The notes under the pieces were generated by a model. That model searched no databases. It saw only the letters and a list, made by a program, of their open reading frames with translations, and was not told where the DNA came from. A stretch of 64,000 bases of DNA from assembly GCA_019925095.2 (NCBI GenBank), contig CM034403.1, forward strand, positions 10,297,690-10,361,689, read 5' to 3'. Below are positions 1 to 13,323 of this stretch, piece by piece. The translations under genes and the position numbers were made by a program. How positions within the stretch are numbered: the first letter of the stretch is position 1; every line of letters begins with the position of its first letter. Source of the stretch: Dendrolimus kikuchii. Its lineage: Eukaryota > Arthropoda > Insecta > Lepidoptera > Lasiocampidae.

Positions 1-3000
1 GAATCTCCAAGTTTACCTAGACTTACTGACAGTCCCCCAATGGCTAGAAAGATAGACGCAAACATTAAATCAGAAGATCCAACCCAAACTTCTACTGAAA
101 ATATTATAGAAATAAAAACAGATCATATGAATAAAGAAGTTTTTCTTGATATATCAGTTGATTCTGACTTTCAATCTACTACAAAAACTACAGCTGAAGA
201 AACTTTTCATGAAAGTCTCCAAACAAAACCTGATTCTGATAAGCAAAATTCAAACATGTTAGTAATGCCTTGTGAAAAGGAGAGTGAAAATGATACTGTT
301 ACAATTCCTGATTATCAAAGTGATGAAAATAAGGTGGTTGAAAATAAAATTGAAAAAATAGAAATACAGTCATGCAAAATAGAAAAAAAGATGGAAGAGA
401 AACCTAGAGCTATTATATCTCAAGAGGAAACTGAAGATGCTGTTGCAGCTTTGTTGGGTGAAAGTTTTGGAGGGAAGGAAGACGCTTTTTCAAGTTACGA
501 AGAAGTTGAACATAACTCTACAAATCAGAGTGAAATTGAACATGCTGCAATAGAAAATGATAATATTCCCGAAGAAGACGCAGAAGAAATGCGACAGGCC
601 GTTCAAAATTTGAACGCTAGTGAAATGGAAATAAAACCCGAAACTCCTGTCTCCGATAATGACCTTTTGCTAATAGACACTGATACAGAAGAACCCGATG
701 AAACGGGCCAGGACGCTATTGAAAGATTACCAGTTAACATCATTGCTACTAGTCAGTCGTTGACAAATAATACAGAAAAGCTTAAATCATCAGATGTTTC
801 AAACGTGATTATATCAAAACTAAAGCATAATTTATTACAACCTGTAGAACCTGACGTTAGTGGCAACACAACAAGAGATTCAGAAGTAAAGATACATTTG
901 ACAAAAAGAGAAAATGTGCAAATCATCTCGTCCACAGCGACACCGGTGATAACATCATGGGCTTTAACGAATAATAAATCGGCCGATTCACATACATTAA
1001 ACATAAATGCAATGGCTAACACAAATACAATATCGAAGAGAGATTTAATTGATACCAAATCCAGTCATATTACAGCAAATATTGTGCAAATTAGGACACC
1101 GTCTGCCCAAAACATTCAAACCAATAACATCCCTAGAGCCATACCAGCTCCAGCACGTGCAAGTGCACCCTTTCAGGTGATCGGGCAGCCTATGCGTGCA
1201 CGTGCCACGTTACCGTTACAGCCGACACCACCTACTATAAAGATACCGGAACCCCACATTCTGTACCAAAGGCCGCAAGGCATAGTGATATCGCCAAGAA
1301 TCACAAATGAATCCACAATGTTGAGTCCCAAGGCTAGCCCTCGTAGTGAGAACACTAGTTCTCCGCGGCTGACTAATATGACAATTTTGAGCGGATCTCC
1401 CCAGAGTTTGAGCGGCGGTTCGCCAAGAGCTAGTGGCCAGGTCACAGTGGTGCGTGTGCCGCAGTTGCCTACTCTGGGAGTTGGTGGCATGGGTAATGCA
1501 GGTGCAGTGCGAGCGTTGCTATCGCCGCCAAGACCGGGCTCAGTACTGGTGCCATCGCCGGCACCGCCCTCACATTTTGGACGGCTGCCCGTAGCGCCGG
1601 TTCTGGCCCCAATTTCTAAACAGGTTCCAGTTGCTAATGTCGCGAACGTAGTCACGACAAATAAAACGGCATGCCCTGTTTCTCCACAAATTCATCATCA
1701 AAAGATCACTGTTGGAGATTGTGGAAAACTCGAACATAGGACAGATACTGTTACTGAAAATTCAAAAATAATACTGTCGCCAACAAGTTTGCAGCGTGCC
1801 GCTAATCCTGCAGTAGTGGCGCAAAACCGCCTCATTATGCAAAACGCTGTTCACGTTGGCAATGTGAGTCCCGCTCTACATATAAATAATAAAGTTCTCA
1901 TAAATGCTGTGAATCATTTGAATGAGAAAAGAGATTGCCAAATTCAAAAACCTGACCAGATAAACCACATACCTTTTGGGTCAGCGCCTATTATACACGT
2001 GGCAGGGGTAAATCATTCTTCAGCTTCACTCATCCAAGGCAATTCTAAGTCAGTGGTATGCAGTGTACAAGATACAAATACAATGAATCGATGTAAAGGA
2101 GGACCCAATGTTATTCATACATTTAGCTCGCAAAGATTGATTCCTTCATCTTCTATCAGTAATCTATTACAGATAGATTCAAACAAAGGCCCAGCATCAG
2201 TTTTGTCAATAAGGTCTCCTGTTTTAACAAAATTAGAAGGATCTTCTGGATCAGTAACAACTACCAGCTTTTCTACAATTTCCCCGTTGTTAATTAAAAC
2301 TACAAGTACAACTGGATCTCTAAGATTAAATAAAATAGTTGATAAAAATGATATCGATCCGAGTAAATGCATACCTATACCAACTTTACAGGATAAAGAA
2401 ATAAAATTTAGTGAAAGCAAGGATGAAATTATTTCATCTTCAAATTCTAATGCTGTTAAAAGTAATCAAAATAATCTTTCCTTGGATTCCATGTCACCTA
2501 AGATGGAGCACATAACTAAATGTGAAACAGATTTCGAAGAGTTGTTAAAGGATAATACTAATGAAATTAAAGTGACAAACGATCCTGAAAAGAAACTTGA
2601 AGTGAATGTTGGTAAAACTATTACATTAATTACATCTAATAGTCCACGGCATGATAAAATCAATAATATTAGTGTGAAAGAAAATTTCTCTCATATTTCT
2701 TCAGATATGAAACATTCGGAACATTCATACAGTCAAGCCCACAGTATTAATTTCACAGAAAGCCAAATTAATGAACCCAACAACTTACAAAAACCGCCAA
2801 CGCTGTCTATACCTATGGATGGTACGTCACAGACTTTGGTTGATGAAAATGTTCAGATTGAAAGTAACTTAAAAAAGCTGAACAATGTAAACAATGCAAT
2901 TTTCAATGAAACAAATATGACTGAAAATAAATTAGGTATTACAGAAGACGAAAAATGTTTGAAGTTGATGAATGTAAAAAACAATGAGAACGAATCTACA

Positions 3001-4427
3001 GAAAACCAATTTAAAAATATACACGACAGTGATCTATGGAGTGCCAAAGATGTTAATATTGAATCTGTAATAAAAAAGGTAGACTATTTGTGCAATGAAA
3101 TGATTGATAAACATAACCAGTCCACTACATGTGAATCTGGTAAATTTGATCCAAATGTAGCTGAAATGAATAACTTAGTGGGCCCAAATGACAATAAATC
3201 TTCAGAGGATACAAATATTTCTGATTCAAATTCTGGTGCTATTCAGGATACTGTTGTAGGTGTAAATCCCCCGTTACCTAAAAGAGGAGGCAGAAATTGT
3301 AGAGGAAAAAAGAATGAAAAAAATCATGATAGAGTGCAAACACGACAAATTTCAAAACCAGCACGCGGAGGCACGGTTGCTAAACGTGGCAGAGGAAGGA
3401 CGAAAGTTGACAAGAAACTAAAAGGTTTGGTTAATAATAATACGAGTACGATACCCGGTGATATATATGATTTTCATGATGACTCGGGTGATGAAGCTGC
3501 GTCTTCGCCTGCCAAAAGTGAAACTCGACCTAGATTGATATTGACTATAAAAAGTCCTATTTCAGGTCATTCTAATGTAACAGCAACTTCTAGCTTTAGT
3601 ATAGCACAAAAAGACCAGACTAAAATTATTGATAAAGGAAGTAAAGAAGAAAAAAATGAAGATTTTTCGTCCCCATGTTTAAATACTCGGAAATCAAGAA
3701 GGCTTCAAGAGAAAGATGTCCAGCGAAGTACGGTAGATGATGTTATCGAAGATGTCGTCAAAGGTGCTGTCATCCAGAGCAAGTCTAGCAAAGAAATCAT
3801 CAAAAAGCGATCAACTCGACAGACGGGTGTCAAAGTGAACAATAATCTTGAAAGAACGCTTGGTAACGAGACACGGAAGTCTCCAAGAGGGGTGAAGAGG
3901 CCTCGAGATACCAGCCTGTCCGATGCATCCGTGGAAAGCGGGGACGAAAAAAGTGGCAAACGTGAAGAGAGCGTTGACGCCAAGATAGCGCGGCCAGCGG
4001 ATGTAACGGCAGTAGCTGTACCTGCAACAACTCCGAATTCTGCGCTCGCCCCGCCGACTGCGCCCGCTGTGGCCCACTCAGCTCCCACACCCATTATCAA
4101 GCCACCCAAAAAAATGATATCTGAGATAAGTGCGAAGCTCGGTTGTTCGTTCGAAGCAGGTACTGGTGAACGAATGACGCAGCCACAACCCGACCGATCC
4201 CTTGTAGATACGCAGGCGGAGAAGCAGGCATTGTTAACCGAGTGTGTCGGTGGCAGTGAAGTTGGCACGACTCGTCGCCCACCGGACGGTGTGCCGGGCC
4301 CACCGTTGGCTGTGGGGGCAGCCGAGCCGGGTGACGCCCGCGTGCAGTCGCCGGCGTTACCGCATCGGCCACCCTCGTTGCCACCAACGCATCGGCCCGC
4401 AGACAGGGCAACTCCAATCCTGGCCAG
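1..4427 (+). CDS. spen: spen exon, giant linker exon (5' end outside window)
   Basis: Open frame from base 1 (ATG at 40 is internal, with no stop upstream of it). The donor CCAG|GTTAGT ends the exon at 4427. Reading on into the intron adds only nine residues before a stop, so the stop at 4453-4455 is not the real end. Composition is Asn/Ser/Thr/Lys-rich with Pro/Ala-rich blocks around 1141-1620 and 4000-4420, as expected for the disordered SPEN middle. A basic stretch near 3290-3410 (GGRNCRGKK, KRGRGRTK) resembles a nuclear-localisation or AT-hook-like patch; that is inference. Several antisense ORFs here are shadows. Confidence 0.9.
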
Positions 4428-7400
4428 GTTAGTGCACTCAGAACCAATCAATTAACTTTTTGCACTACAGCATGGAGCAGGTCATTAGGCGAACCGTTTC
4501 TTTTCACTTTTGAAAGTTACTGCGACTTACAATCATGACAACATTTTTACTGCATCCCAAATATCACGGTCGTAAAATATAGAATTATTAACTTTAGTAA
4601 ATTAAATAAAATTTACCTTGCTAGAATGATATTGTATTGATTGATATTGTATACAAATAAAATCAAACTGCCAGAAAAATGAAACGAATTGCTTATACAT
4701 TATTTAATCGTAATTCACAGTTCTATTTAGTGACTGGATTGCTCGATGGATAGTAGCTATTTTTAACAAAAAAAGAAGTTTATGTATTCAAATTTCGTAT
4801 ACAATTAAACAAAACAACAGAGCATCATATTTATATACATTTGATTCGTTTAAACTGCCTAGACTGATATTAAAGACTGAAATATCTAAATTATGTTATG
4901 CTAACATGAATAACATGTTCATTGAAGTGGAATTGCATCATTACTTGCCCAATAATGTTGATAGTTGTCACTCACGCCATGCTATAGTGGCAAATACTGT
5001 AATGTATATAGGATTCTTATTATAGTCGTTGCACGATACACATTCTCGCGAGAATGCGCGGTTTTCGCGTTTCAATGTAGAGGGTCTATTATATCTATAG
5101 ATAATGTTAGGCCATTTAATGAAACATTCAATTTAAAAATAATAATTACTGAGTAATAATTGTAAATGACTTATTATTTATTATAATTATACATATTTTC
5201 AAGGGTACTGGAACGGCCCAATTACGACCTTGTTGCTATGAACTACCATTAAACGCGACGCGATAAGCAAAAAAAAAGTACTAGGATGTACATGGCTGAT
5301 TCTTATGCTCCTGCTCTACCTGCGTCATAACACTCTGACGTAACACACTAATAAAGAAATTACGCAGATGAATTAACATTTTAATACTTTCTTTGAGATG
5401 TGGCATTGTTGGTGACTTTAGACGTTAACATAAAGCTCAGGTAGGGATGATATTGGATTACACTACCGTAGCTAATTGTAGAATGTGTTCTTTTTAAATG
5501 CTGTAAAAAAGCTAATTTGGAAACAGTCATTGTATGTATTTCACATTTGCTGAAAATGCGGCGTACAAATTCCCCAAAATATGCTATGGCATAATAATGC
5601 ATAAAGAATGTAATTTCGTCGCCATTTCTTCAAATAAAGTCATTTTCTTTCTTTCTTTCGTTAATATTGCATCATAGGCATAGGTGGAACAGGAACATCA
5701 AAAAACGTCGTAAAATGACTACTAATTTGATCATATATTTTAAATTACTGTGGATTGTTTTTTTCATTTCATGGACATGTCTTAATTGACTAACACATTA
5801 AAGTGGTCCTCAACTCATCATCATCAGTATCATCCCTATACAAAGTGATTTTTACTCACCAACAGTTTTAATGAGGGAAAGACGAAGTGAAACATTGCCT
5901 CAAAAAAAGAAGGAAACATTACATTTCTTTGCCAATAAATAGTAATATATTACTCTTAGAAATATGTATAGATACATAATAAATAGTACATAAATAAGCA
6001 CTTATCTATTTATATGACACTCACATAATTACAGTAATTTTCTTTGAAAATATTCAATCTAAACTTCTCATTACTCACAGCTCGCTTTAGGGTGTTTTCA
6101 ATATCGATATTATCAACTTCTAAAAAATTAAGGCTGTGTTTACAACAGCCTTAATTAAATTAATTTAGAATCCAACCGTTATGTTTCACAATACTTAGGG
6201 CATAAGTTTAACAAGGACTAATTTCGATATATATTAGGGTAATTTTTTGCGTCATTTTTTTTTCTCGGTTCAAGATTTTTTTGAATATGTCGGAAAAAGA
6301 TCCCTAAAAGTTACAGCCCTTTATATTAATTTTAAGTACTTTCCCGGAGCATGAATAGATTTTCCATATAAAATACACGTAAGTGAATCAAGATTATCTT
6401 TTTAAAAGTTTTTAAAACTCAGTCGCATTTTATGCTATCACATCGGGCTTGGTAGCGATTTACTCAGAATTAATCAATCTACAATAGTGTCCACTGTGGC
6501 GAAAGTGTAACTTATACTGGTGAGTTGATAACAATTTTGGTACGTCTAGGTGAAGTTTACAGAAATCAACGAGGATATGATTTTTTTTTTGAGAACCAGC
6601 TACATTATGTATGAAGCATGTCCGAGTCGAGTCATTGTGCTTGGCACCAAACTCTGTCGCATCGCATGTCGCCAAGCCTAAGTTCTTGGTGGGCTCATAA
6701 GGCCGTGGTGCACCCAATGGAATGTCACTTCTGATATTAGTTTTCCAAGAGAATACAAAACTAATGTGATTTGTTGCAATATACAGGGACGGCGCTGGGG
6801 AGGCCGAGTTAGGCGGCGCGGGAGCAGGCGCCGCAGGCAGCGTAGTGCGCGGGTGGCGTGGCGCGTATGCGGCGACGGCTAGCTTGCCTCGCGGCGCGCA
6901 CCACCCACAGCAGCCGCCGTACTCGCACCACCCGCCACATCCGCACCACCCGCCGCACCCGCTCGAGCCTCAAGCGCACCCCATCAAACATCTTGCCGTT
7001 GTGCCCCCACATCATGCGCATCATCCAGGTTATATAGAAATCTTTTTTAATCCAACAAAAAAATAATCCACTTCGCATTATTTTACCTTTAAAGTAGTCA
7101 CTTTCCACTATTACAGATGAGCTCATAATTTCAATTATAACGTGTACACAAAAACAATACAGATCGGGATTGAAATTTGAACGTTTCTTACCCTTGATTT
7201 CGACACTAGCGCCAAATTGGTTTGAGATTGCGTGTCATTTTGGAGAACTAAACGAAATCGGAATCGGCATCTTAACGCTACTCTCGAGTTGATTCTGACA
7301 GCTGTGTATTGCGACAATATTGTGTTGACTATTGTGATTTTTCCAATAACAAAAGTGTAACTTTTTAGAAATTGTTTTGCGTTTTAAGTGGTTTTTAATA

Positions 7401-10400
7401 AATAATAAGTTCCTAATATGGCTAAATTAGTACTAATATCGCACATTTTACGTAAAATACACAATAAAAAACTACAAGAAAGAAGAAATGAGCCTCGTAT
7501 AATGCGTTATACAAATAGCGTATTTTCAATGATTGAAGACGAATTTATAGCGAATTATTAGAGTGAGCCAGGACTTATTTGAGGACGTTTATGAAACATA
7601 AAACCCTTTTTACCAACTCCGAAGAGAACTGATATACCGCCAAGTAGGTTTGTTGTCTTTGTGCATGAAGTACGAACACAACGCCCACATTATAGTTTCT
7701 CTAATGAAACAAAGCATTCTTCGCATTTAATACAGTAGTACTTATCCTGGTTTGTAAGTGGTTACTTTAATATTATATATGTTTTAGAATTAATAAAGAA
7801 ATAAAATACCCCGCTTAAATTAAAATGTAGTTTTATTATAGTAACTAGTTTTTACCCTAACAAAGAACTTTTTGAATGGATTCAACAATTCCAGAGATTA
7901 TGTTATACGATAAAACAAAAATATTTGTCAATTTCAAAACTATTTATTACTCTAATCACCTATTTGTATTGTCATGTCCCTTACGGGTTGATAAAGGGTA
8001 TTATGCTACCAAACTTTAACTACTTGTATACAATTAAATTTAATAAGTCCGGGAACATTATATTATAATTGAGATAATTCTATTATATGAATTTTTATTA
8101 AAACATAAATTAAACTACCTATTTTTTAAATAATTATAATGAAACATATACAGTTATTTAAGATAAAAAATATATTTAATTAGCAATTATATCAAGGCTC
8201 TGGTATTTTCCTGGCAATTTCCAAAATGCCATTGGAGATTAATACGAGAGCATTTTCTACATTGCCCAGATTTTCAGACATTTATAGAAATTCTTGTGCA
8301 GTTTATGTTTGCTTCTTCTTCTGTTTTCACAAATTGCAGCACATTATCTTTATCTAAATAGCTGCACGGGGTTGAAGGGTAACATCGACGGGATTGTGGT
8401 CTTGTGTCTCGAAGCGGAGTGGTTGCTGATGTATCTAAAATATAAAAAACAATAATGTAGAATCTTAGTTGGTTAACTTATTGGTTAATCAAACAAATAT
8501 AACAATAACAAATCAAAAGTTCAGTATAAAATACTAAAGCGTGTTTATTTGTTACGACCTAAATATTTATCACAAAACACTTCAATTATGCATAGGTACT
8601 TAATTGGGTTCGGTGAACGATGGGTTGTTATTTATGTTTGGCATTCCCAAACATTTTAACAAAAACTTTCTTGTGTAATGTGCTCTCGTCAAGTGACAAA
8701 TAAACAATAAGATAAGTCTTATTTTGGCAAAATAAAAAAGAAATACAAACAACTAACAGCTGCTTTGAAGTACGATATTAGTATTACTTTAATATATTAA
8801 AACGGATTGAGTTTGTACTTACGACTTATTAGGTAATTGATACAATATCCTTTATTACAGTAGGATTCCACTTGTATAACTGTCTTTAATCACGGCTGGC
8901 ACACAATATATTTCTGAAAATCTAATTCCACTTACATTTGGAAATTCGACAGAGAACTCAGAGAACTTTGAGTATTATGATAGTGTAGGCAACGGTCACA
9001 ACACATACAGTCAAAGTCATGATTGCATTTATGATTTAAACAATGTTGTTTTTCAGATATTAATTTAAAATGCTACAATTAATCAGTCAAACAATCTTTA
9101 CTAATATATCTATTTATTAGTCGTGTTATTTAAAAGATTAACTATTTTAAAGTCATACTAGCGAACTATTTTGATGTGTTGACCAACACCAATGCGACGC
9201 TTTATGGAACTAACTTCACGCGTCCTAAACAATCGCAATCTAATCTTAATTTTAATCCAATGTTGCTTCAGTAGTACCGAATCACGTTACTTCAAAATTG
9301 ACATTGGGATTGAATTGGTCTTGTATTGGTATTGAGATTAACTTGGAGAGTAAAGGCCCTGATCGGCATTTTTAGAATTTTATAATATTATAGATTTTCC
9401 TTTTCCTCTAAAAATATTGATGGGATGTTTGTATCTTTACTTAAAAAATTAAATATTTTTATTGACTGACATTTTTACTCTTTAGTTCAATTTTCAATGA
9501 CTCGAAACATTGTTTACTGGCTGTGTCTGTTGAACTCACATATTACCACAAATAAAACAACACAATTGATATACTGAAAATTGATATAATGCCGCCGCCG
9601 TGGCGAGGATTTTTTTTGACTGTATACGATAATTAATTAAATTTTGTACAAAGCGAAAACATCATAATAGATCACGCATTTTTTTGTTGTAGCCCATCTA
9701 AGAAACTGAATAATCTCTTTTGTCTTAAGGACTAGGTTTAGAATATTTTTTTTACTGACATAATACTTATTCTCAGGTACCGCTTCACGTGTTACTGTGC
9801 CGACGATCAGTCCACAAGGTCAACAGATACCACCGGTAAGTAAACGTTATTTTGTCATGCATGTTGAGAAAAAATAAAACATTGAAATTGAAACTGAAAC
9901 ATTATAAAACATGTTTGTAATAAATAGATATAGGACAGGGCTGGGTGGAAAAACTCTTCCTTCCTTAAAATAATTTTCATTTATAAATTATTTTAGTGAT
10001 ACATAGTTTTAAAAGAATCTTGGGCTGTGGTAGCTTAGTGGCTATTACATCTGTGTCGCATTCCAATAAATTGTTTGTGTATTTTGTCTGGAAAGCATGC
10101 ACTGTTTACACAGATTTTCTATCCTAATATGTTATGATATAGTTCTACAATTAACGAGTGCTGACGCTGAAGCAAAGTATCGTATTGAAAACTCTTGCTT
10201 ATCAAGATCAGCGATAAGATAGTTTTTTATTAAAAAAAATCAATCAAAGATATTAATGATACTCTGTCTGTTCCCCGTAAAATAGAGAGACCCAGCGTTC
10301 AACCATGGGATGCTTATTAATAGGCTCATATTACTATATTACAAAAAGGTAGGCCACTTAAGTAGTACGCTCATAGATTAGTGTTAGTTTATTGTCACTA

Positions 10401-13244
10401 ATTTAATTCTGTTCATGCTGCTTGGAATAGTTGGTGGATTTAATTGAGCGTCCGCCATTTGCGCATCAGCACACTTCTTCCCCTGTCGTTTCGATATATC
10501 ATTATGAAATTCTGATATGAGAAGAGAGATTCAAGCACTTAGCATCTTCGATATTGTAGTAATGATTGTTATAATTTATTACTTTCTTTCAGGGTGATGG
10601 GGCATATCCACATTTCTCACACCAGCATTATCAGATGTACCAACAGCATTTTCGTGCCACGCAGCATGAAAGCCGCACTACGCCTTCACCATATACTCGG
10701 TATGATTATAGATTATTTATTGATTAAAAGATACATTCAAATTAAATCTTAAAACACGATGTATATCTAAGGCAAAAAGAAATCTGTAAGGTTCTAAATT
10801 CTAAACATGCCGTGTCTGTACATTGAAGCTATTAAAAGAAAAACAACTGGAATAGACTATTGGAATAGAAATGATAGAGAACACGATCCATTTTTTTTTT
10901 AGATTTCTTGCCTGTTAGTTACGTAAAAATTACTGGGCCGATTTCGATGCGGTTTTAGCTGGTCGACAGTAAATTCCTAGAATTAAAATCTGCACTACTT
11001 TTTATCCTGGAAATCCCGCGGGAATTTTTCTGGGAATGATTTTAAATGACCATATTGAACAAAAGTCGAATTCCGATGCAATTTTTTTACTGATCGATGG
11101 CAAATTTTATCTAATAAGATGTGTGATACTTTTTTATCCAGGGAATTCCCGTAGGATTCCCCTCCGAATTCCCGCCGTTCCATAATTATATACAAACTTT
11201 AATATTTCCAGTCTATTTATACACTTGTACGCAATATTTTCTAAGGTGGGCTCCGTTTAATCACTTTAAATTATATTTAAAATAGCACCGCTGTCACCAT
11301 GTAGTGAAACACACGCAAGTTGATTGAACACTGATTTATTCCAAACTACCGACTTGAGTACATACATATTTTATACTACATTTAGTAAATTAAAGTATTC
11401 CTTTAGTAAAAAGAAAGATTCCCGTAAAAAACTTTCTCGGGCTTCTACGGGAATCTTTGGAATTCATGTATTTTCATATTAAAAATTCTTTGCTCTGCTG
11501 AAATACCTTTTGATTTTAAGTACTAGTAAAATAACTGTAAAATCTACGTTACCTGTCAAGCGTGGACGAAGTCGCGGGCAAATTATCTTAAATTGAATAT
11601 CAACCTCAATACCTATAGGTGCTTTAATATATAAAGGTATATATATAATTTATCGTAAGCACTTTCATATTAATAAAGCACTTGGATTTTCCCCGCGGTT
11701 TCGCTGCAGTGAAGCATATTCGTCCCCAGATAATTTACTTGATTTTATTCTAGGTTTTCCAGGGTGGAATGTATCCCATGTCCATTCTCGGTATTGAGAC
11801 TTCATACATGTAACCCAAATTTTAGCAAAATCGGTACCATGGTTTTGCCGTCAAAGTTTATAAAACAAACTTTCGCTTTCGCATTTATATAATATTAATA
11901 GTATGGATTTACCGACCAGCTGTTATAGAATTTATTCTATACTATAATAAATCTGTATTTTTTGGGGGAGGCTCTGATCCAGTTTGTAAAAATAATTTAA
12001 ATAAATCAGGGGACAAATTCGAACCAGCAGATAAACTCTACCAGAATTTGAAGTCTCTCGAAGCATGCCTAATTATTGCAGAGGCTGATATAGACATGAA
12101 TTTTGTCGAAGCTACAGTTGATGACTGGCCTCGGAGTTTGGGGGCCTGTAAAGTATTCAAAATCAAGGAGGGCATTTCGGACAATAAAAAACCCTCAATA
12201 GTACAATTTATTTAATAAAGTATTTGTGATAAAACTTATGTCCCAACTGTGTTACATATGGTGGTTTAAACAAATATGGTTATTTACTTGAAGGCATCTT
12301 GTTACTTGCCAATTGTTTTATAGTTGTAATTATTTTTAGTGTAATGGTTATGAAGGTGTAATAAGTAATTTTTTGTGTGCAGATCTCTGGAAGCGGAAGG
12401 GTGTGAAGCTCCGACGCCGCCGCTGGAGCTGCGGCGGCCGCCATCGGCGCGCGTACCGCGGCCAGCGCACTCGCCGGCGCACTCGCCTTCGCCCGTAGAC
12501 CGACACATCAGTTAGTGTCCAAGTGTCACTGTTTTTCAGCCGTTGGGCTTCCCGGCGCCCTGGTGTGGCGTCTACTTGCAAGATCAATAACGGTGATCTC
12601 TTTGTCCGCAGTGTACGCCGTGCGGTGTGGGCGTTCGCCTCCTCCGGCGCACGGCACGTCTCGGTTGCCTGCTGCGTTACCGCCGTCGGCCGCACCTGGC
12701 CCCCCGCACGCCTCACAGGTGCCCATGGAAGCCGACTCGCTGCAAATGTTACTTCGGGTAAGCACTTGTCGCTAGCAGTTGTGTTGATATTCGCATCTTT
12801 AGGTTGGCGATGTGCAGTGCATAGCTTACGTGTGACGGGTGTGTCGTGTTGCAGCGCTACCCAGTGATGTGGCAGGGGCTCCTGGCGCTGAAGAACGATT
12901 CCGCGGCGGTGCAGATGCACTTCGTGGGCGGCAACCCGGCCGTGGCCGGGGACACGCTCTCGCGGCACTCGGACGGCTCCACGCCGCTGTTGCGTATCGC
13001 GCAGCGCATGCGGCTGGAGCAGGTGCAGCTGGAACAGGTGCACCGCAAAATGAAGGTTAGGATTGCATCAATATATTTTAGCGCAGTACTATACTATTCT
13101 ACGGAATATAGTAAGATCTCACTGCTAGCAGCAATTTATTCCAGATAATTAATTTTAAGAGGAATTGTAATTTTTTTTTGTAATAGGGTTGGTTTGCTAT
13201 GATTTATTAACAGTGTCATTACCACCACCATCATCATCATCATC

Positions 13245-13276
<32 letters not shown>

Positions 13277-13279
13277 CAC

Positions 13280-13323
<44 letters not shown>

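Noticed and set aside
1173..1655. 160-codon minus-strand ORF opposite the spen exon
   Set aside because: Shadow of the Pro/Ser-rich plus-strand coding sequence; no independent support.
3705..4451. 248-codon minus-strand ORF opposite the spen exon
   Set aside because: Shadow of the spen frame in a GC-rich Pro/Ala stretch; no domain, and the plus frame is supported by splicing.
12348..13043. 231-codon minus-strand ORF across several spen exons
   Set aside because: Runs through spen exons and introns; the plus strand has SPOC homology and correct splice sites.
13136..13321. Poly-Met ORF
   Set aside because: (ATG)n tail of an RTE retrotransposon.
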